64,000 nt of DNA. Source: Datura wrightii (taxonomy: Eukaryota; Streptophyta; Magnoliopsida; Solanales; Solanaceae). The translations under genes were made by a program, and so were the position numbers. Shown here one piece after another: positions 22,986 to 34,838 of this stretch (positions are counted from its first letter, which is position 1; each line of letters opens with the position of its first letter). The notes under the pieces were generated by a model. The model had not been told where the DNA came from, made no database searches, and saw only the letters and a program-made list of their open reading frames with translations. The stretch covers positions 20,549,501 through 20,613,500 of the forward strand of contig JASDFA010000004.1 in the NCBI GenBank assembly GCA_035772735.1, read 5' to 3'.

Positions 22986-24600
22986 TTACACAGGAATTAT
23001 TTTATTGTCGGATGAATGATTCTCCACTTCTGCTCCTACCTCAGCTGAATCATCATTTTCCCTTGACATCTCTTCGAGAGACTTCCCCTGGATTCTGGAA
23101 CCAAGAAAGTGAAAAATGTTCCCAGAAGATTGACTACACCAAGGACAATGAGTGAATTCCTCACCCCAATTCCAACCGGATACCCTGCATCAGCCTTGGT
23201 CTTGTCTTGTGGCTGAGCCAAATACAAGAACCCAAATGCACCCACCATTGCCCCTAATTTCCCACATGCAGTTGATATTCCATGGTAAGTCGAGCGCAAT
23301 CTAGCTAGGAAAATCTCAGCTAGCACAAAAAATGTGGAGGCGTTGGGTCCAAAGTTGGTAAAGAAGAAGGTCAATGAATACAGGACCACGAACCCAATAT
23401 GGTTGCCAGGGTATGTCCAATGACTGTAAGGAATGGCTAGAGAAAACATGACACGTCATCATTAAGAAACCAAGAAATTGAATGGTAAACCTGCCAATCC
23501 AGTCAATGAGGAACATTGTGAACCAGTATCTAGGCACGGTACTGCAGAGGGCGATAAGAGTTTGCGCTTGTGCAATTTTGTAAACCTTCAATAGCATTCA
23601 TAGTCTTGGCAGCAGGAATCCATCCAACGATATTAAAGATGTCCTTTTGGAACAAATTTTTAGCTATAGTATGCAATGTCGAGAAGAAACCATGTGCTGG
23701 TTGTGCCAAGCAAGTGAAGTCCATGCCGACTAACAAATTGTTTCGTGAACAAGCCAAATTCATTGCTGGAGTTTACAGCAAAAACTGCAGGCTCTTTTTG
23801 CTCTGTCCTAATGTAAACCTGCATAACCCTTTCCATATCTACAGTGGCCTGCTGAACATTCTTGGCTACAAGAGCAGTGTAACGAGCAGTTTCAGGCATC
23901 TTCATCCTCCAGTAGTAAGTGAGAAGAGCGGGAAGTTCCCCAACCATCAATATTATCCTCCATAAATAATCTACTTGAGGAACCGTTGAACCAAGCGCAT
24001 CCACTTCATATGTTGGTGCCTTGAAACTAGCCTGGAATGCAGCAAAGATAATGATGGCAAAAATGCCAACTGCTAGGATCCTAAATCCTTGCATAGCAAA
24101 AACAGCAGCAATGAAGGCACCCCTAGTCTTTTTGTTGGGGTATTCGAACATAATGGTAGCAGAAAGTGGGTAGTCACCACCAATTCCAAAACCAAGCCAG
24201 AAGCGAAAGAAGTAGAGAGTGGTCAAAACAGTCTTAGGCTCCCTGCCAAAAGAAAGGCCAGAGGCAATGGACAAAGACACATGAGCATGAGGGTCATGCC
24301 ATAGACTTTCTTCCTGCCCATTTTGTCACCAAGCCAGCCAAAGAAGAGTTGCCCCGCAAGGGTACCACAGAAGGTGAAGCCATTGACAGCAGACGAGACA
24401 TTGGGAGGTAGTGAACCGGGCTTCGAAGAGCCATCAACATGGTAGTAAATGCGGCCAAGCAACTTCGTGACTAGAGAGATGCAGAATAGATCGTAGGCAT
24501 CAGTGAAAAATCCCATGCCAACGATTATGATTGTTGTAAAGTGATACCATTGTGTTTTGACTGAATCAAGGGCATTCAAAACCTTCATATCCTCCGCCAT
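22986..24600 (-). pseudogene. PHT1-family inorganic phosphate:H+ symporter, pseudogene 2
   Basis: Inverted copy of the pseudogene at 3588-5203. It starts at 24600 with MAEDMKVLNALDSVKTQWYH. The frame is lost near 24240, just before the ASGLSFGREPKT segment. The next open piece (24280-23660) carries GGDYPLSATIMFEY and keeps the YYWRMKMPETARYTALV segment and TKQF, both of which are interrupted by stops in copy 1. It ends in TAA at 23660-23662, just after FLLDIAYYS. More frameshifts follow near 23650, 23590, 23440 and in the C-terminal region near 23070. The ancestral stop is about 22986-22988. It has no introns and is clearly inactive. Both copies lack one A in the GKS codons of the C-terminal region, a lesion that probably predates the duplication. 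Confidence 0.95.
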
Positions 24601-25494
24601 TTCCTACTTCTTCTCTTCCTTTACTGACCCCGCTTCTACAATAATCTATCTGTACATCAAAACAAATATATGTAGCATATAAGCTATCCAATTTTTAATC
24701 GACACACTAATGAAATTTTTTAGATTGTCTCTTCCAAATAAGCAGCATTTGCAATTAAAAACAACAAACACGTATTGTAACAAAAAAAAAAAGGAACTGT
24801 TTACTCTAATTAAAGGGATAATCAAAACAAACCAGAAAAACAAGAGGCAAAATGTATGACCATGCATATTGAGAAGAAATTCAATAGGATCTAGCCCAAA
24901 ATTTTAACAAACAGAAGGTCCATCTAAGTGGGGCCATGTTACATCATTTAATTTTAATATAAAATATGAAATGTGCATGTAGCATGGGTGCATAAAAATA
25001 TAGCACTCCTAACCAGTTCAAGTTTGATTTAGCATATTTTAACATGTCAAAATTCAATTGAGCGAAAAGATAAATAAATAAATTGAAAAGCTTCATTCAC
25101 ACCCATGATGCCGCCAAAATCATAAAATTTTGAGCTCCCTCGGCCACCCTCCAAAAACATTAATCGGTTCATAGTAAAACAATAAAGGTGATTCCCAAAT
25201 GAAAAAAAATCATATTATCCTAGATGACATTAAGGAATCATACTCTACTATTGATAATTCAAGAATCATGGGAAGTTTATAATCTTGATGTACACACATG
25301 ACTCAAATGCATATATATATATATATATATATATATAATGTTTCACAATGGAAAAAGGAAGTGAGAGAGAGAGGGAGGGAGGAACCTGCTCTTGCTGCAA
25401 ATAGATGTGAGAAAGAGAGACTATAATAATAATTAATTAAAGGAGAAGATAGAAAGGGCTTAAAATGGGATTAAGAGAGGTCTAATGAGTATAA

Positions 25495-25502
25495 TATTTA
25501 TA
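25495..25502 (-). promoter_or_regulatory. TATA box of PHT1 pseudogene 2
   Basis: TATAAATA on the minus strand about 0.9 kb upstream of the start codon, equivalent to 2592-2599 in the other arm. Confidence 0.5.
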
Positions 25503-25529
25503 TGCAACTATCTGGGGGGATCTTCACTG

Positions 25530-25537
25530 GTATATTC
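25530..25537 (-). promoter_or_regulatory. P1BS-like element of PHT1 pseudogene 2
   Basis: GAATATAC on the minus strand, at the same spacing from the TATA box as in the left arm. Fits GNATATNC. Confidence 0.5.
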
Positions 25538-25640
25538 CTTCCCCACTTTTAGGACTCTTCTTCGTTTCCTCCTAAATATACGATCCATCTATTAGATTTT
25601 CTTTTACACATCCAAATCGGAATAGGTTAGAGATAAATCT

Positions 25641-26219
25641 TTAAAATTTATCTTGGTAAATTAAACTTTAATTTTTGATCATAAAAATTTTAATTTTACG
25701 AGCTCCATTTTTAAAGATAGCTTTTAAAATTTTACCTTTAAATATTTATTTAATAATAAAAATTTAATTTTTAAATATTTTAAATTTTCCAAAATTATAT
25801 CAAATCAATTTTTGAATTTTTAAAATTTTCACTCATAAAATTTTATATATTTTTCCTATAATATATTTAAAAATAATTTTAAATATTAAAAAATCACAAC
25901 TTCAAAAAGTCAAAATTTTAATAAATATATCATGCGTTCCTTTGCCAAACCGCATTGGTCAATCTGACACACTTCGATTGATATAAGTCCTTCAAACTTG
26001 ATTTTAAGTGTCATATTTCAAATCTCAAAAATACCTTTTAGCCCTTATTTAGGAATTCCGTCCAAATGAGGGGTATTTATGAATACTTTAGTAACAACAG
26101 AGGTATATTTGTCCCTATAGTATGACGGAGGATAAAATTAGCTATTAAACTAAAGTAGAGGGGTAAATTTCACCATTTCCCCTATAAAATCAAGGGTTAA
26201 GATGACTCCATTAAAAAAG
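25641..26219. other. AT-rich sequence without recognised gene
   Basis: Between the right PHT1 arm and a Copia gag fragment. No open frame or repeat terminus could be supported. Confidence 0.5.
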
Positions 26220-26990
26220 TATAAAGTAAGAAAATTCAATAGAGGATCTAGTTTCAGTCTATGGATGATTAGAATAAGATCGTCCCTGGTGTTACAAGGG
26301 TTATGGAAGGCGATTGATGAGGTTTTTCCTGAAAGGATGAATAGTCAAAGAGGGTAGACCTAAAAGAGAGGGCTTTGAGTGCAATTTTTATGAGCGTTAC
26401 AAATAATGTTCTTTGGTAAATTGCTGGAGAAAAATTTGCAGCAATGGCATGAATGAAGTTGGAAGATCTATATTCTAAGAAATCGCTGACAAACCCCCTC
26501 TATCTGAAAAAGAGGTTGTACAATCTTCATATCAACGAAGATACATTGGTTAAAACTCACCTTGATGAGTTTAATTCAATTATAATGGATTTGAAGAACG
26601 TAGATATCAAAATTGAGAGTGAGGATCATGCCTTGATTGTGTTATGTTCTTTATCATCGTCTTACGATACTTTTGTTGATACATTGCTATATGGAAAAGA
26701 CAATATTTCACTAGATGTTGTTAGTAACACATGAAAATCTAAAGAGTTGAAAAAGAGTTTTCCAGAGAGCAGAACTGAGGGTGAGGGTCTTGTGAGTAGG
26801 GGAAGAACACAACAAAAAGACTTTAATAGAAAAAGGTCTAATGTCAAATCCATGTTTAGAGCAAGGAAGCATAACTGCTATAAGTGCAGGGAGCAGGGAC
26901 ACTACATAAGAGATTCTTCTAGGTTTAAGGAGAAAAGAGGGAAGCAAAAAGTTGATAACTCTACAAATATTAATGAGAGAGAGAGAATAC
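26220..26990 (+). pseudogene. Ty1/Copia gag fragment
   Basis: Conceptual translation shows the N-terminal gag pattern (SLWMIRIRSSLVLQGLWKAI) in one frame. A longer open piece at 26453-26734 follows with KKRLYNLHINEDTLVKTHLDEF, the UBN2-type gag core. A stop and a basic region come next, then a zinc knuckle CYKCREQGHYIRDS in which the last Cys is replaced by Ser. Frameshift and stop codons show it is dead. It is unlike the other gag genes here, so it derives from a different Copia family. It is cut off at its 3' end by the MULE-like element starting at about 26981. No LTR was seen. Confidence 0.85.
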
Positions 26991-27520
26991 ATTTACAAAA
27001 ACCCTTGATTAAGACCTTAATTTTAAGAAAGCACTTAATTTTTGTGGGGTCCTATTACCCCTAAATAATTTTGAACTTATATTATTACCTACTTTTTTTT
27101 ACCAATCTCAATTTTAAAAAGAAGGTGTAAGTCACTCCTCAATGCTTTCTTGTCACGTGTTATTTAACTAAAAATTGTATCTTTTTTCTCTTTCTTATTT
27201 TTAACTTACCATAAATAATGTTTTTACCCCCACCCAACACTTATTCTTCTTTCCTAGCTACCCCTCTCCCTCCCCACTTCTTTTTTCTCGGGCTAATGTC
27301 CCATCCCGCACTTCTTTTTCTTCCCCAACTAACCCCCACCCCTCGCACATCTTTTTCTTCCCTAATCAATCCCCCCCCCTCACTTTTTCTTCTTCCCCAG
27401 CTAACTCCTCCTTCCCGATTTTAAAATTTTTTTTCTCCTTCTTTATTTGTGATTTTTTTCTGAGAAAATTTAAAACTTGGGGATATCATTAATAAGTTTC
27501 TTCTGTTTATATAACTTCAA

Positions 27521-28556
27521 GAGAAAATAGTCAAATGCCCCTCCCCAACCTGTTACTCAATTTCCAACTACACACCTATACTTCACGGGGGTCCTATTAC
27601 CCTCCCCCCTCCCCCGGACCTTTTATTTTCAATTTTACGAAGCCCTTAAATATTGACCTGTCATCCTTAACCAGATATATACACATGTGTGTATACACGC
27701 ACGGGCCCCACTCCCTTCACTTTTATTTTTCCTCTTATTTTTGATTTAGTCGATCCCGACCCCTTAAATTAACCAAACTTCTTAATCCCTAATTCAAATA
27801 TAACCCAACTTCTTCAATTCTCTCCTCTTTTATCCTCAGTCTTCTTCATTATTTTGAGATTCTGTATGCAATTTTTACAAGTGAAATTTCTTTGGAAGTC
27901 TATTTACCATCTATTTGCCTATTTCTCTGAGTAAAGGTTATTTCTTTAACATTTAATTTGAGTTTGTGTTTGATTAGGATTAGGGTTTCTTCGGTTAGTG
28001 TTAATCCGAAAAATGAAGAACAAAAATGAATTTCTTGAGTTGGATCTGCTTCTTCCATACAACGTTTATTCAAGTATGCATTTGCCATTACTAACTAACA
28101 GAGCAAAAAGCAAGAAATTAGAGAAAAAATTTCGAACACAAAATCTGAATTTGGAGAAGATTACGAACCCTAAAGCTTTAAGCTTTAAAATGGAATTACA
28201 GTTAAAAACTTCAAAGAGGAAGAAAATGGCAGAAAAGAGGAAGAAGATGGAAGATTGTTTGGGAGAAAAAATGACTGAGAAATAGGTAACTTCATAAGAA
28301 ATGGAAGTTACTTTTGGGGGGTCATAGTTATAGGCTTATTTGGACTTACACATGAATTTTTATTAGCATATGGAGTGTTTGAGCTTAGTTCTTACGCACC
28401 TAGAGGAGGGGTTTTCACCTTCTATGATAGGTCAGCGTTTAAGGGCTCTGTAATATCGAAAATAAAAGGTTCAAGGGGGTAATAGGACCCCCGTGAAGTA
28501 TAGGTGTGTAGTTGGAAATCGAGTAATAGGTTGAGGGGTCATTTGGCTATTTTCTC
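27521..28556. mobile_element. Inner MULE-like element with 9-bp target duplication
   Basis: An element of 1036 bp with terminal inverted repeats of about 85 bp. The left end is GAGAAAATAGTCAAATG and the right end is CATTTGGCTATTTTCTC. It is flanked by the perfect 9-bp direct repeat TAACTTCAA (27512-27520 and 28557-28565). Long TIRs with 9-bp duplications are diagnostic of Mutator-like elements. It inserted into the outer element. The interior encodes no transposase but has a short Lys-rich open frame. Confidence 0.85.
28013..28285 (+). CDS. Short Lys-rich open frame inside the inner MULE (doubtful)
   Basis: Ninety residues if read from the ATG at 28013; a further in-frame ATG is at 27998. 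The translation starts MKNKNEFLELDLLLPYN and becomes a basic stretch rich in Lys and Glu (KKMAEKRKKMEDCLGEK), probably helical. I do not recognise it. It is preceded by CT-rich sequence resembling a plant 5' leader, so it may be a captured piece of a host gene (Pack-MULE style). It may equally be chance. No splice sites or polyadenylation signals were assigned. Confidence 0.2.
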   Translation: MKNKNEFLELDLLLPYNVYSSMHLPLLTNRAKSKKLEKKFRTQNLNLEKITNPKALSFKMELQLKTSKRKKMAEKRKKMEDCLGEKMTEK

Positions 28557-29043
28557 TAACTTCAACCAAATTAAAAATGAAAGCTTTAAAAAAACATTAA
28601 TTTTTTTTTATTTATAAAGTGTTGGGTTGGTCAAAATAATAAAAAAAAATTAAGTCTACCTCCATTGATCTTAAATTTAATAATTTTGTAAAACTATTCG
28701 AATGTAAGAAAATATTTTGAATTAGAAGAAAAAAATTAAACCATAGTAGTAAAAGAAAGTGGACAGAATTGTGGCAAAAATGGTGGAAGAAAGAAAAGAA
28801 AAACAGAATTAAAATAACAAGAATAATTGAAAAATACATTTTATAAAGAAAAATTTACATAAATAAAAAATTTAATTATTTTTCGGGGTCTTTCGTCCTC
28901 TTTAAGAGAGTGTATGCACTCTCCATGCAAGAAGATATTAATATCCGTTCAAAATTATATAAGGAGGTAATAAGAACCCTACAAAATTTAAGTGTCTTCT
29001 TATAATTAAGGTCTTAGTTGAGGGGAGTTTTATGTATTCTCTC

Positions 29044-29483
29044 AAAAAATAACTATTTTCCTTCTCCTTCTCCTTCTTCTTCTTTTTCCTTCCTTCTTAT
29101 TTATTTTTTTTAATTTATTAAATTTTTCTTTGTAAATTAAAATTTCGAATTCCATTATTGATGATTTTTTTTGAAAAAAAAATAATAATTCCCCTTCTCT
29201 TTCTCGTTCTTTATTTCTTCCTTCTTCTTTATTTCTCCAATTTATTAAAAAAAAATTATAAATTAAAATCTCGAGTACTGTCATTGATGAAATTTTAAAA
29301 TTTAAAGTTGAAATTTGATTTTGAAAAATTAAAGTAATTTCAGATTGGATATGATTTCAAAAATTTTAGAACATCTTAAGAAGTTTACATCTCAATTTTA
29401 GGATGATTTGGTGTAGATTTGATGTGATTTTGAATAAAATTTTAGATGGCACCGTCTTGCTTTGACTATGTGTTCGATATAAG
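29044..29483. other. AT-rich and CT-rich low-complexity sequence
   Basis: Contains a CTT/CCTTCT-rich tract (about 29055-29095) and AT-rich DNA up to the tandem repeat. The Arg/Lys-rich open frames on the minus strand are products of the CT tract. No gene. Confidence 0.6.
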
Positions 29484-30911
29484 TTTACCTCATATAACAA
29501 GCAGAATATGGAATCTCGAAAATGTGCAATATATTTCTCTATCAAACAACTTATTTTCAAACTCAATTCCTAAATATTGATTTCATGATTTAATTTATTG
29601 TGTGTATTTGACATCGGTACTAATTAGATTATACCCTTTTTTGGTAAATAATTAATATCATGCTCGAAAGGTGGTTACCAAAAAGGTTTGGATCTACAAT
29701 GATTTTAAGTTATCCGATAGCTGATGGAATTTCTCCCTCTATAGATTTCATGACATGTTTTAAAAGATTAAAGAAAAATTATTTGCATATTTGTACAAAG
29801 TTGGTCCACTTGCTTTCATAAAAAAAGATCTATTTTTAAAGGATCGAATCCAATGGATTCATCGGCTTTCTTTAGTTTCATATCCGAAAATTTATTTTTT
29901 CTTATTAAATATATCGCTAAATTCAACCGCAAAATTTGTTGTTTTATAAACTAATAAAGTTAATAGATTTATATTAAAAATAAATAAAAATTAATTTTAA
30001 TAAATTGAAGTAAAAAATTGTTGAGAATAGACAAAAATAAAAGTTATTTTTATTTATGGGTCCACCCACAAATATAAAAGTTAATATTTTTATAAGAGAT
30101 TTTAATTTTATATATAAATTAATTTTTTTTGCTTCTCTGGTTTCTATTTAGGATAAAATTTTGCAACTTCTTCTTCCTCTTTCTTTCTTCTTTTTAAAGA
30201 ATTTTATTGGTGTTTTCCCTAAATATCAATTGCCATTAGAATCGTTCTCTAGAGGTGATGTTTGAAGTTGTTGGTTATTTATTTTGGTGATTGCAAATTT
30301 TAAAAATAAGATGTTGGTTTATTGAATATTTCATTTGTGTTTTTTCCTATACAGTGAATATGCAGTGGTTTGAAAATGTTTCATTTTGGATTTTCAATCG
30401 ATTGTTCTTCGTCGGAGGTAAATTTCTATCACAAAATTGGCTGCCTTTTATATGCTTTGAATTATATGAAATTCTTGTTGCCCATGTTATTCTTTTGGAC
30501 TTTTACGAAATTTAAACAAAAATGAAGGATGCTAAATTTATGAATATAAATTTTGAATTACCTCTTGCAGTAGGTTTATCCGAAGAAATAGGCTTCCTGT
30601 TTGGCTGATGTGACATGCTTTTAAAGTTTCTATTTTTATTTATCTGTTTTTTTTTGCTTTTTGAGTACTTTTTTCTTTTTAATTTTTTGAATTCATGTAA
30701 TGTATATATAAATTTTAAATTTGATTATTAACATTTTATGTAGTTACTTAACTATAAAGATAATATTTTAGTGTTATTCATTTTTACATATAAGATTTCA
30801 TTTTTACACATGAAATATGAAAAAATCATTTTCAAAACTATACATATATAGGATTTGTATCTTTTTTTTTCTTAATTTTTTGACTTTTTCTCTTATATTT
30901 CCCTTAAAATA
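29484..30911 (+). repeat. Tandem duplication, unit 1 (1428 bp)
   Basis: Starts TTTACCTCATATAACAAGCA and is followed directly by a second closely similar copy. AT-rich. I see no conserved reading frame between the copies, though an open stretch (30291-30515) occurs in this copy only. A part of the unit (30025-30395) recurs at the very start of the window. Confidence 0.93.
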
Positions 30912-32339
30912 TTTACCTCATATAACAAGCAGAATATGGAATCTTGAAAATGTGTAATATATTTCTCTCTCAAACAACTTATTTTCAAACTCAATTCCTA
31001 AATATTGATTTCATGATTTAATTTATTGTGTGTATTTGACATCGGTACTAATTAGATTATACCCTTTTTTGGTAAATAATTAATATCATGCTCGAAAGGT
31101 GGTTACCAAAAAGGTTTGAATCTATAATGATTTTTAGTTATCCAATAGCTGATGGAATTTCTCCCTCGATAGATTTCATGACATGTTTTAAAAGATCAAA
31201 GAAAAATTATTTGCATATTTGTACAAAGTTGGTCCACTTGCTTTCATAAAAAAAGATCTATTTTTAAAGGATCGAATCCAATGGATTCATCGGCTTTCTT
31301 TAGTTTCATATCCAAAAATTTATGTTTTCTTATTAAATATATCGCTAAATTCAACCGCAAAATTTGTTGTTTTATAAACTAATAAAGTTAATAGATTTAT
31401 ATTAAAAATAAATAAAAATTAATTTCAATAAATTGAAGTAAAAAATTGTTGAGAATAAACAAAAATAAAAGTTATTTTTATTTATGGGTCCACCCACAAA
31501 TATAAAAGTTAATATTTTTATAAGAGATTTTAATTTTATATATAAATTTTTTTTTTTTTTGCTTCTCTGGTTTCTATTTAGGATAAAATTTTGCAACTTC
31601 TTCTTCCTCTTTCTTCCTTCTTTTTAAAGAATTTTATTGGTGTTTTCCCTAAATATCAGCTGCCATTAGAATCGTTCTCTGGAGGTGATGTTTGAAGTTG
31701 TTGGTTATTTATTTTGGTGATTGCAAATTTTTAAAATAAGATGTTGGCTTATCGAATGTTTCATCTGGGTTTTTTCCTACACAGCGAATATGCAGTGGTT
31801 TGAAAATGTTTCATTTGGGTTTTTAATCGATTGTTCTTCGTCGGAGGTAAATTTCTATCACAAACTGGCTGCCTTTTATATGCTTTGAATTATATGAAAT
31901 TCTTGTTGCCCATGTTATTCCTTTGGACTTTTTCGAAATTTAAACAAAAATGAAGGATGCTAAATTCATGAATATAAATTTTGAATTGCCTCTCGCAGTA
32001 GGTTTATCCGAAGAAATAGGCTTCCTGTTTGGCTGATGTGACATGCTTTTAAAGTTTCTATTTTTATTTATCTGTTTTTTTTTTGTTTTTTGAGTACTTT
32101 TTTCTTTTTAATTTTTAATTCATGTAATGTATATATAAATTTTAAATTTGATTATTAATATTTTATGTAGTTACTTAACTATAAAGATAATATTTTAATG
32201 TTATTCATTTTTACATATAAGATTTCATTTTTACACATGAAATATGAAAAAATCATTTCCAAAACTATACAAATATAGGATTTGTATCTTCTTTTTTTCT
32301 TAATTTTTTGACTTTTTCTCTTATATTTTCCTTAAAATA
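30912..32339 (+). repeat. Tandem duplication, unit 2
   Basis: Second copy in the same orientation, offset 1428 bp, with scattered substitutions and small indels. Ends near CTTAAAATAT, the same sequence that closes unit 1. Confidence 0.93.
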
Positions 32340-34397
32340 TTTTCTGAAAATTTCATATCCACAATTCACACCTCTTTATTTTCATAAATTATATATATAT
32401 ATATATCAAACTATGGAAAAAGAAATGTGATGTGATACCTCTCTTTGATCAAAATATCTAATTATCTTTTTATTTTTTTGACATTTTTCTCTTTATTTTT
32501 CTACACAATTTACTATCTAATTGAATTTTAAAAGTTCTTATACATTAAATATTCATTTTCAAAATTAACTCTCATAATTTGCAATAAATCTTAATTAAAA
32601 TTTGTTTAAGCCCATGTAGTATCCTTTTTTTTAATAGTTAATTACCAATATAGGCATAAACAAAGTGATGTGGCACCTCTATATGACCTAGAACACTGTT
32701 TATCTTTTTTCTCATTTTTTGACCTTTTTTTAAAATATTTTTTTCATTTATATTCTATGTAAAAAATATTTATTTAGCTCTTTTAATTATATTAATGTTC
32801 TTAAAAAATATCATAATAATTAATAAAAAATAATTATGGACAAGTGAAAGTCTTCATGAATTATACGCGGCTAATGAAAAGGTCACAAGAATCTAGACAT
32901 AATAATTGTGGAAACCATGCATAATTTTCCATTTATTTTATCTGAGCTCATGAATAACATTTTTTATACATACTTTTTGTTATGATATATATATATATAT
33001 ATATAAACGAAGAGTGATATGACACTTAATTTTTACCAAATAACTTTTTTTTAATTAAAATTGTTTTCCTATTTTCTCTTCATTTAATTTTTAAATAATT
33101 AGAAACATTTAAAGTATGTCATTACTATTCTCTTTATGGTTATTTAATCATATTGTCAGCTATATGAACTAAAAATGTTGTATTTTACTCTCCTATGCTT
33201 AAATTTCCACAGTTTCATTATTACTATTTAATATTTAGCAACAGTTTAGTTATAGCCAAGAAAATCTTAGAAAAAGAAACGTCATAAGTGGTAATAGTTT
33301 TGGGGCAAATATATATATCGTGGTGGTAGAATGCCTATTAAAGCATTCAAAATATGACACTTCAGGTTTTTGCTATAGCATGAAAAGTATTTGCTTCAAT
33401 CAGATTCTGAGTTTGATCTCATTCAATTTTAAAATTTAGTATTTGAATCGATATTCTCTCATTAATATCTCCTAAATTTCATTGATTTATCCTAAAAATT
33501 TTATTGCAACCGGAGTTTAGTTATTCAGGATAATCTTTTAGTATTTTTTTTTTGCATTTAAATGTCGGGGTGTCACAAGTAGGAAGAAAATGCGCCATGA
33601 CCTATTATGCATCTATAAGAGTTTTTTTCGCGTGAAAAATTTAGTAGGATGCGGTGATGATGGAGTGGGGTTAATTGGTCACAAATACACAATATATATT
33701 TGAACATTGAGAGGGTTCACAATATACTCTATGGCTAAAAAAGTATTACTTTTGTCTATACTGATCTGATACTACATCTGTGTTGGGTATCATTGTATAC
33801 AACCAAAATATTCTGCGATTGAGTTTCACAATTTTAGATTTCCTATTTAAGATTTTAGAGCAGGTAGTTCATGAGGTGATATATTTACTAAAGCAACATG
33901 CGTTGTAGCACAGTAGTAGACTCATAAGGTCATTGCATCTTTAAGAATTTAAGGACAAAAAACTTGGCATCCCTATTGTCTTCTCAAATTCAAAATGCTA
34001 GTTGCATTTTGCCCATATTATAGGCGAGGCAAAAATTCTTTCATAAAAGGTTAATTTAGTTTCGATCAATATTATGAGTGTTAGTGATACTTCTAATAAG
34101 AATATATGTGTAGCTTGGGCTCAATTACTGGTGTGTTGTTATTAGCTTTTATTGTTATGTTGTTATACCTATTGTTGTATATTTTTACTCCTTGCTTTAA
34201 TATAAAAATGCATGCGAAGTTATCGTTCAATTATTATTATTTTTCTTTTGAAAAATAAGTATGGATTAAAATTACAATTTTTTATGTTTTAGATAACCAA
34301 AACAAAACTAAAGCAAACTATAGTTTGTGGAAATAATAATTTTAATTGTTTTTACATATATCAGAAATAAATTAAATTATATATTTAATAACATATA

Positions 34398-34431
34398 TTA
34401 TCATCGTGCGAAGCGCGGCTATGTTCATTAG
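34398..34431 (+). mobile_element. Possible Helitron 3' terminus
   Basis: CGTGCGAAGCGCGGC forms a short GC-rich hairpin in AT-rich DNA and is followed about 8 bases later by ATTAGT. Plant Helitrons end in a hairpin a few bases before CTRR. The terminal CT is not perfect and no 5' end was identified. Confidence 0.3.
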
Positions 34432-34566
34432 TTATTACCTAAAATAGTAAACTTTAAAGAGAAACTGAATTAAAATACTAGCAATTAATAGTTTCATCTA
34501 AAAATATTTTTGTAGTCTATAAAAATATCTCAATCGCTAACAGTTTGATTCATAAATGTCCTTATT

Positions 34567-34838
34567 ATTACCCCTCTGTTTCATTTCAATTGTAGGATAA
34601 AATTTGCACATCGATTAATAAAAAATTAATAGGGATAATGATTTGACTAATATAACCTTATTAATTTTTTGAAAACATACAATAATAATTCTTTTCACAA
34701 TTTAGAATGACTTTAAGTACTAAGGGTAGAATTGAAAAAACATGACCAATTATCTCCTGAATTTTAAAACTAACAAATATTTTGAAATAACTATTTTTAA
34801 TATACCTAACAATTAAAATAAAACGGAGGGAATACTTA
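34567..34838. mobile_element. Stowaway-like MITE
   Basis: Begins CCCCTCTGTTTCATTTCAAT and ends AAAATAAAACGGAGGGAATA, complementary termini of the Stowaway type, length about 270 bp. It is the best preserved of four related elements in the window. Confidence 0.65.

Larger units (their letters stand above)
21910..25640 (-). repeat. Right arm of inverted segmental duplication carrying PHT1 (copy 2)
   Basis: Reverse-complement match to 2460-6285, including promoter motifs, leader, pseudogene and downstream DNA. It lacks the TG microsatellite and the 94-bp tandem duplication of the left arm. The 21910-22985 part, downstream of the pseudogene, holds no recognised gene. Confidence 0.9.
26981..29043. 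mobile_element. Outer MULE-like non-autonomous element
   Basis: Terminal inverted repeats of about 110 bp: the left end begins GAGAGAATACAT (26981) and includes AAGACCTTAATTTTAAG and TGGGGTCCTATTACCCC; the right end is the reverse complement of similar sequence and finishes TGTATTCTCTC (29043). The interior holds another MULE-like element. Without that insert the element would be about 1 kb. I could not see a convincing 9-bp target duplication, so exact ends and superfamily are tentative. No transposase was found. Confidence 0.65.

Noticed and set aside
29042..29284. Lys/Arg/Glu-rich open frame on the minus strand
   Set aside because: Produced by a CTT/CCT tract and AT-rich DNA.
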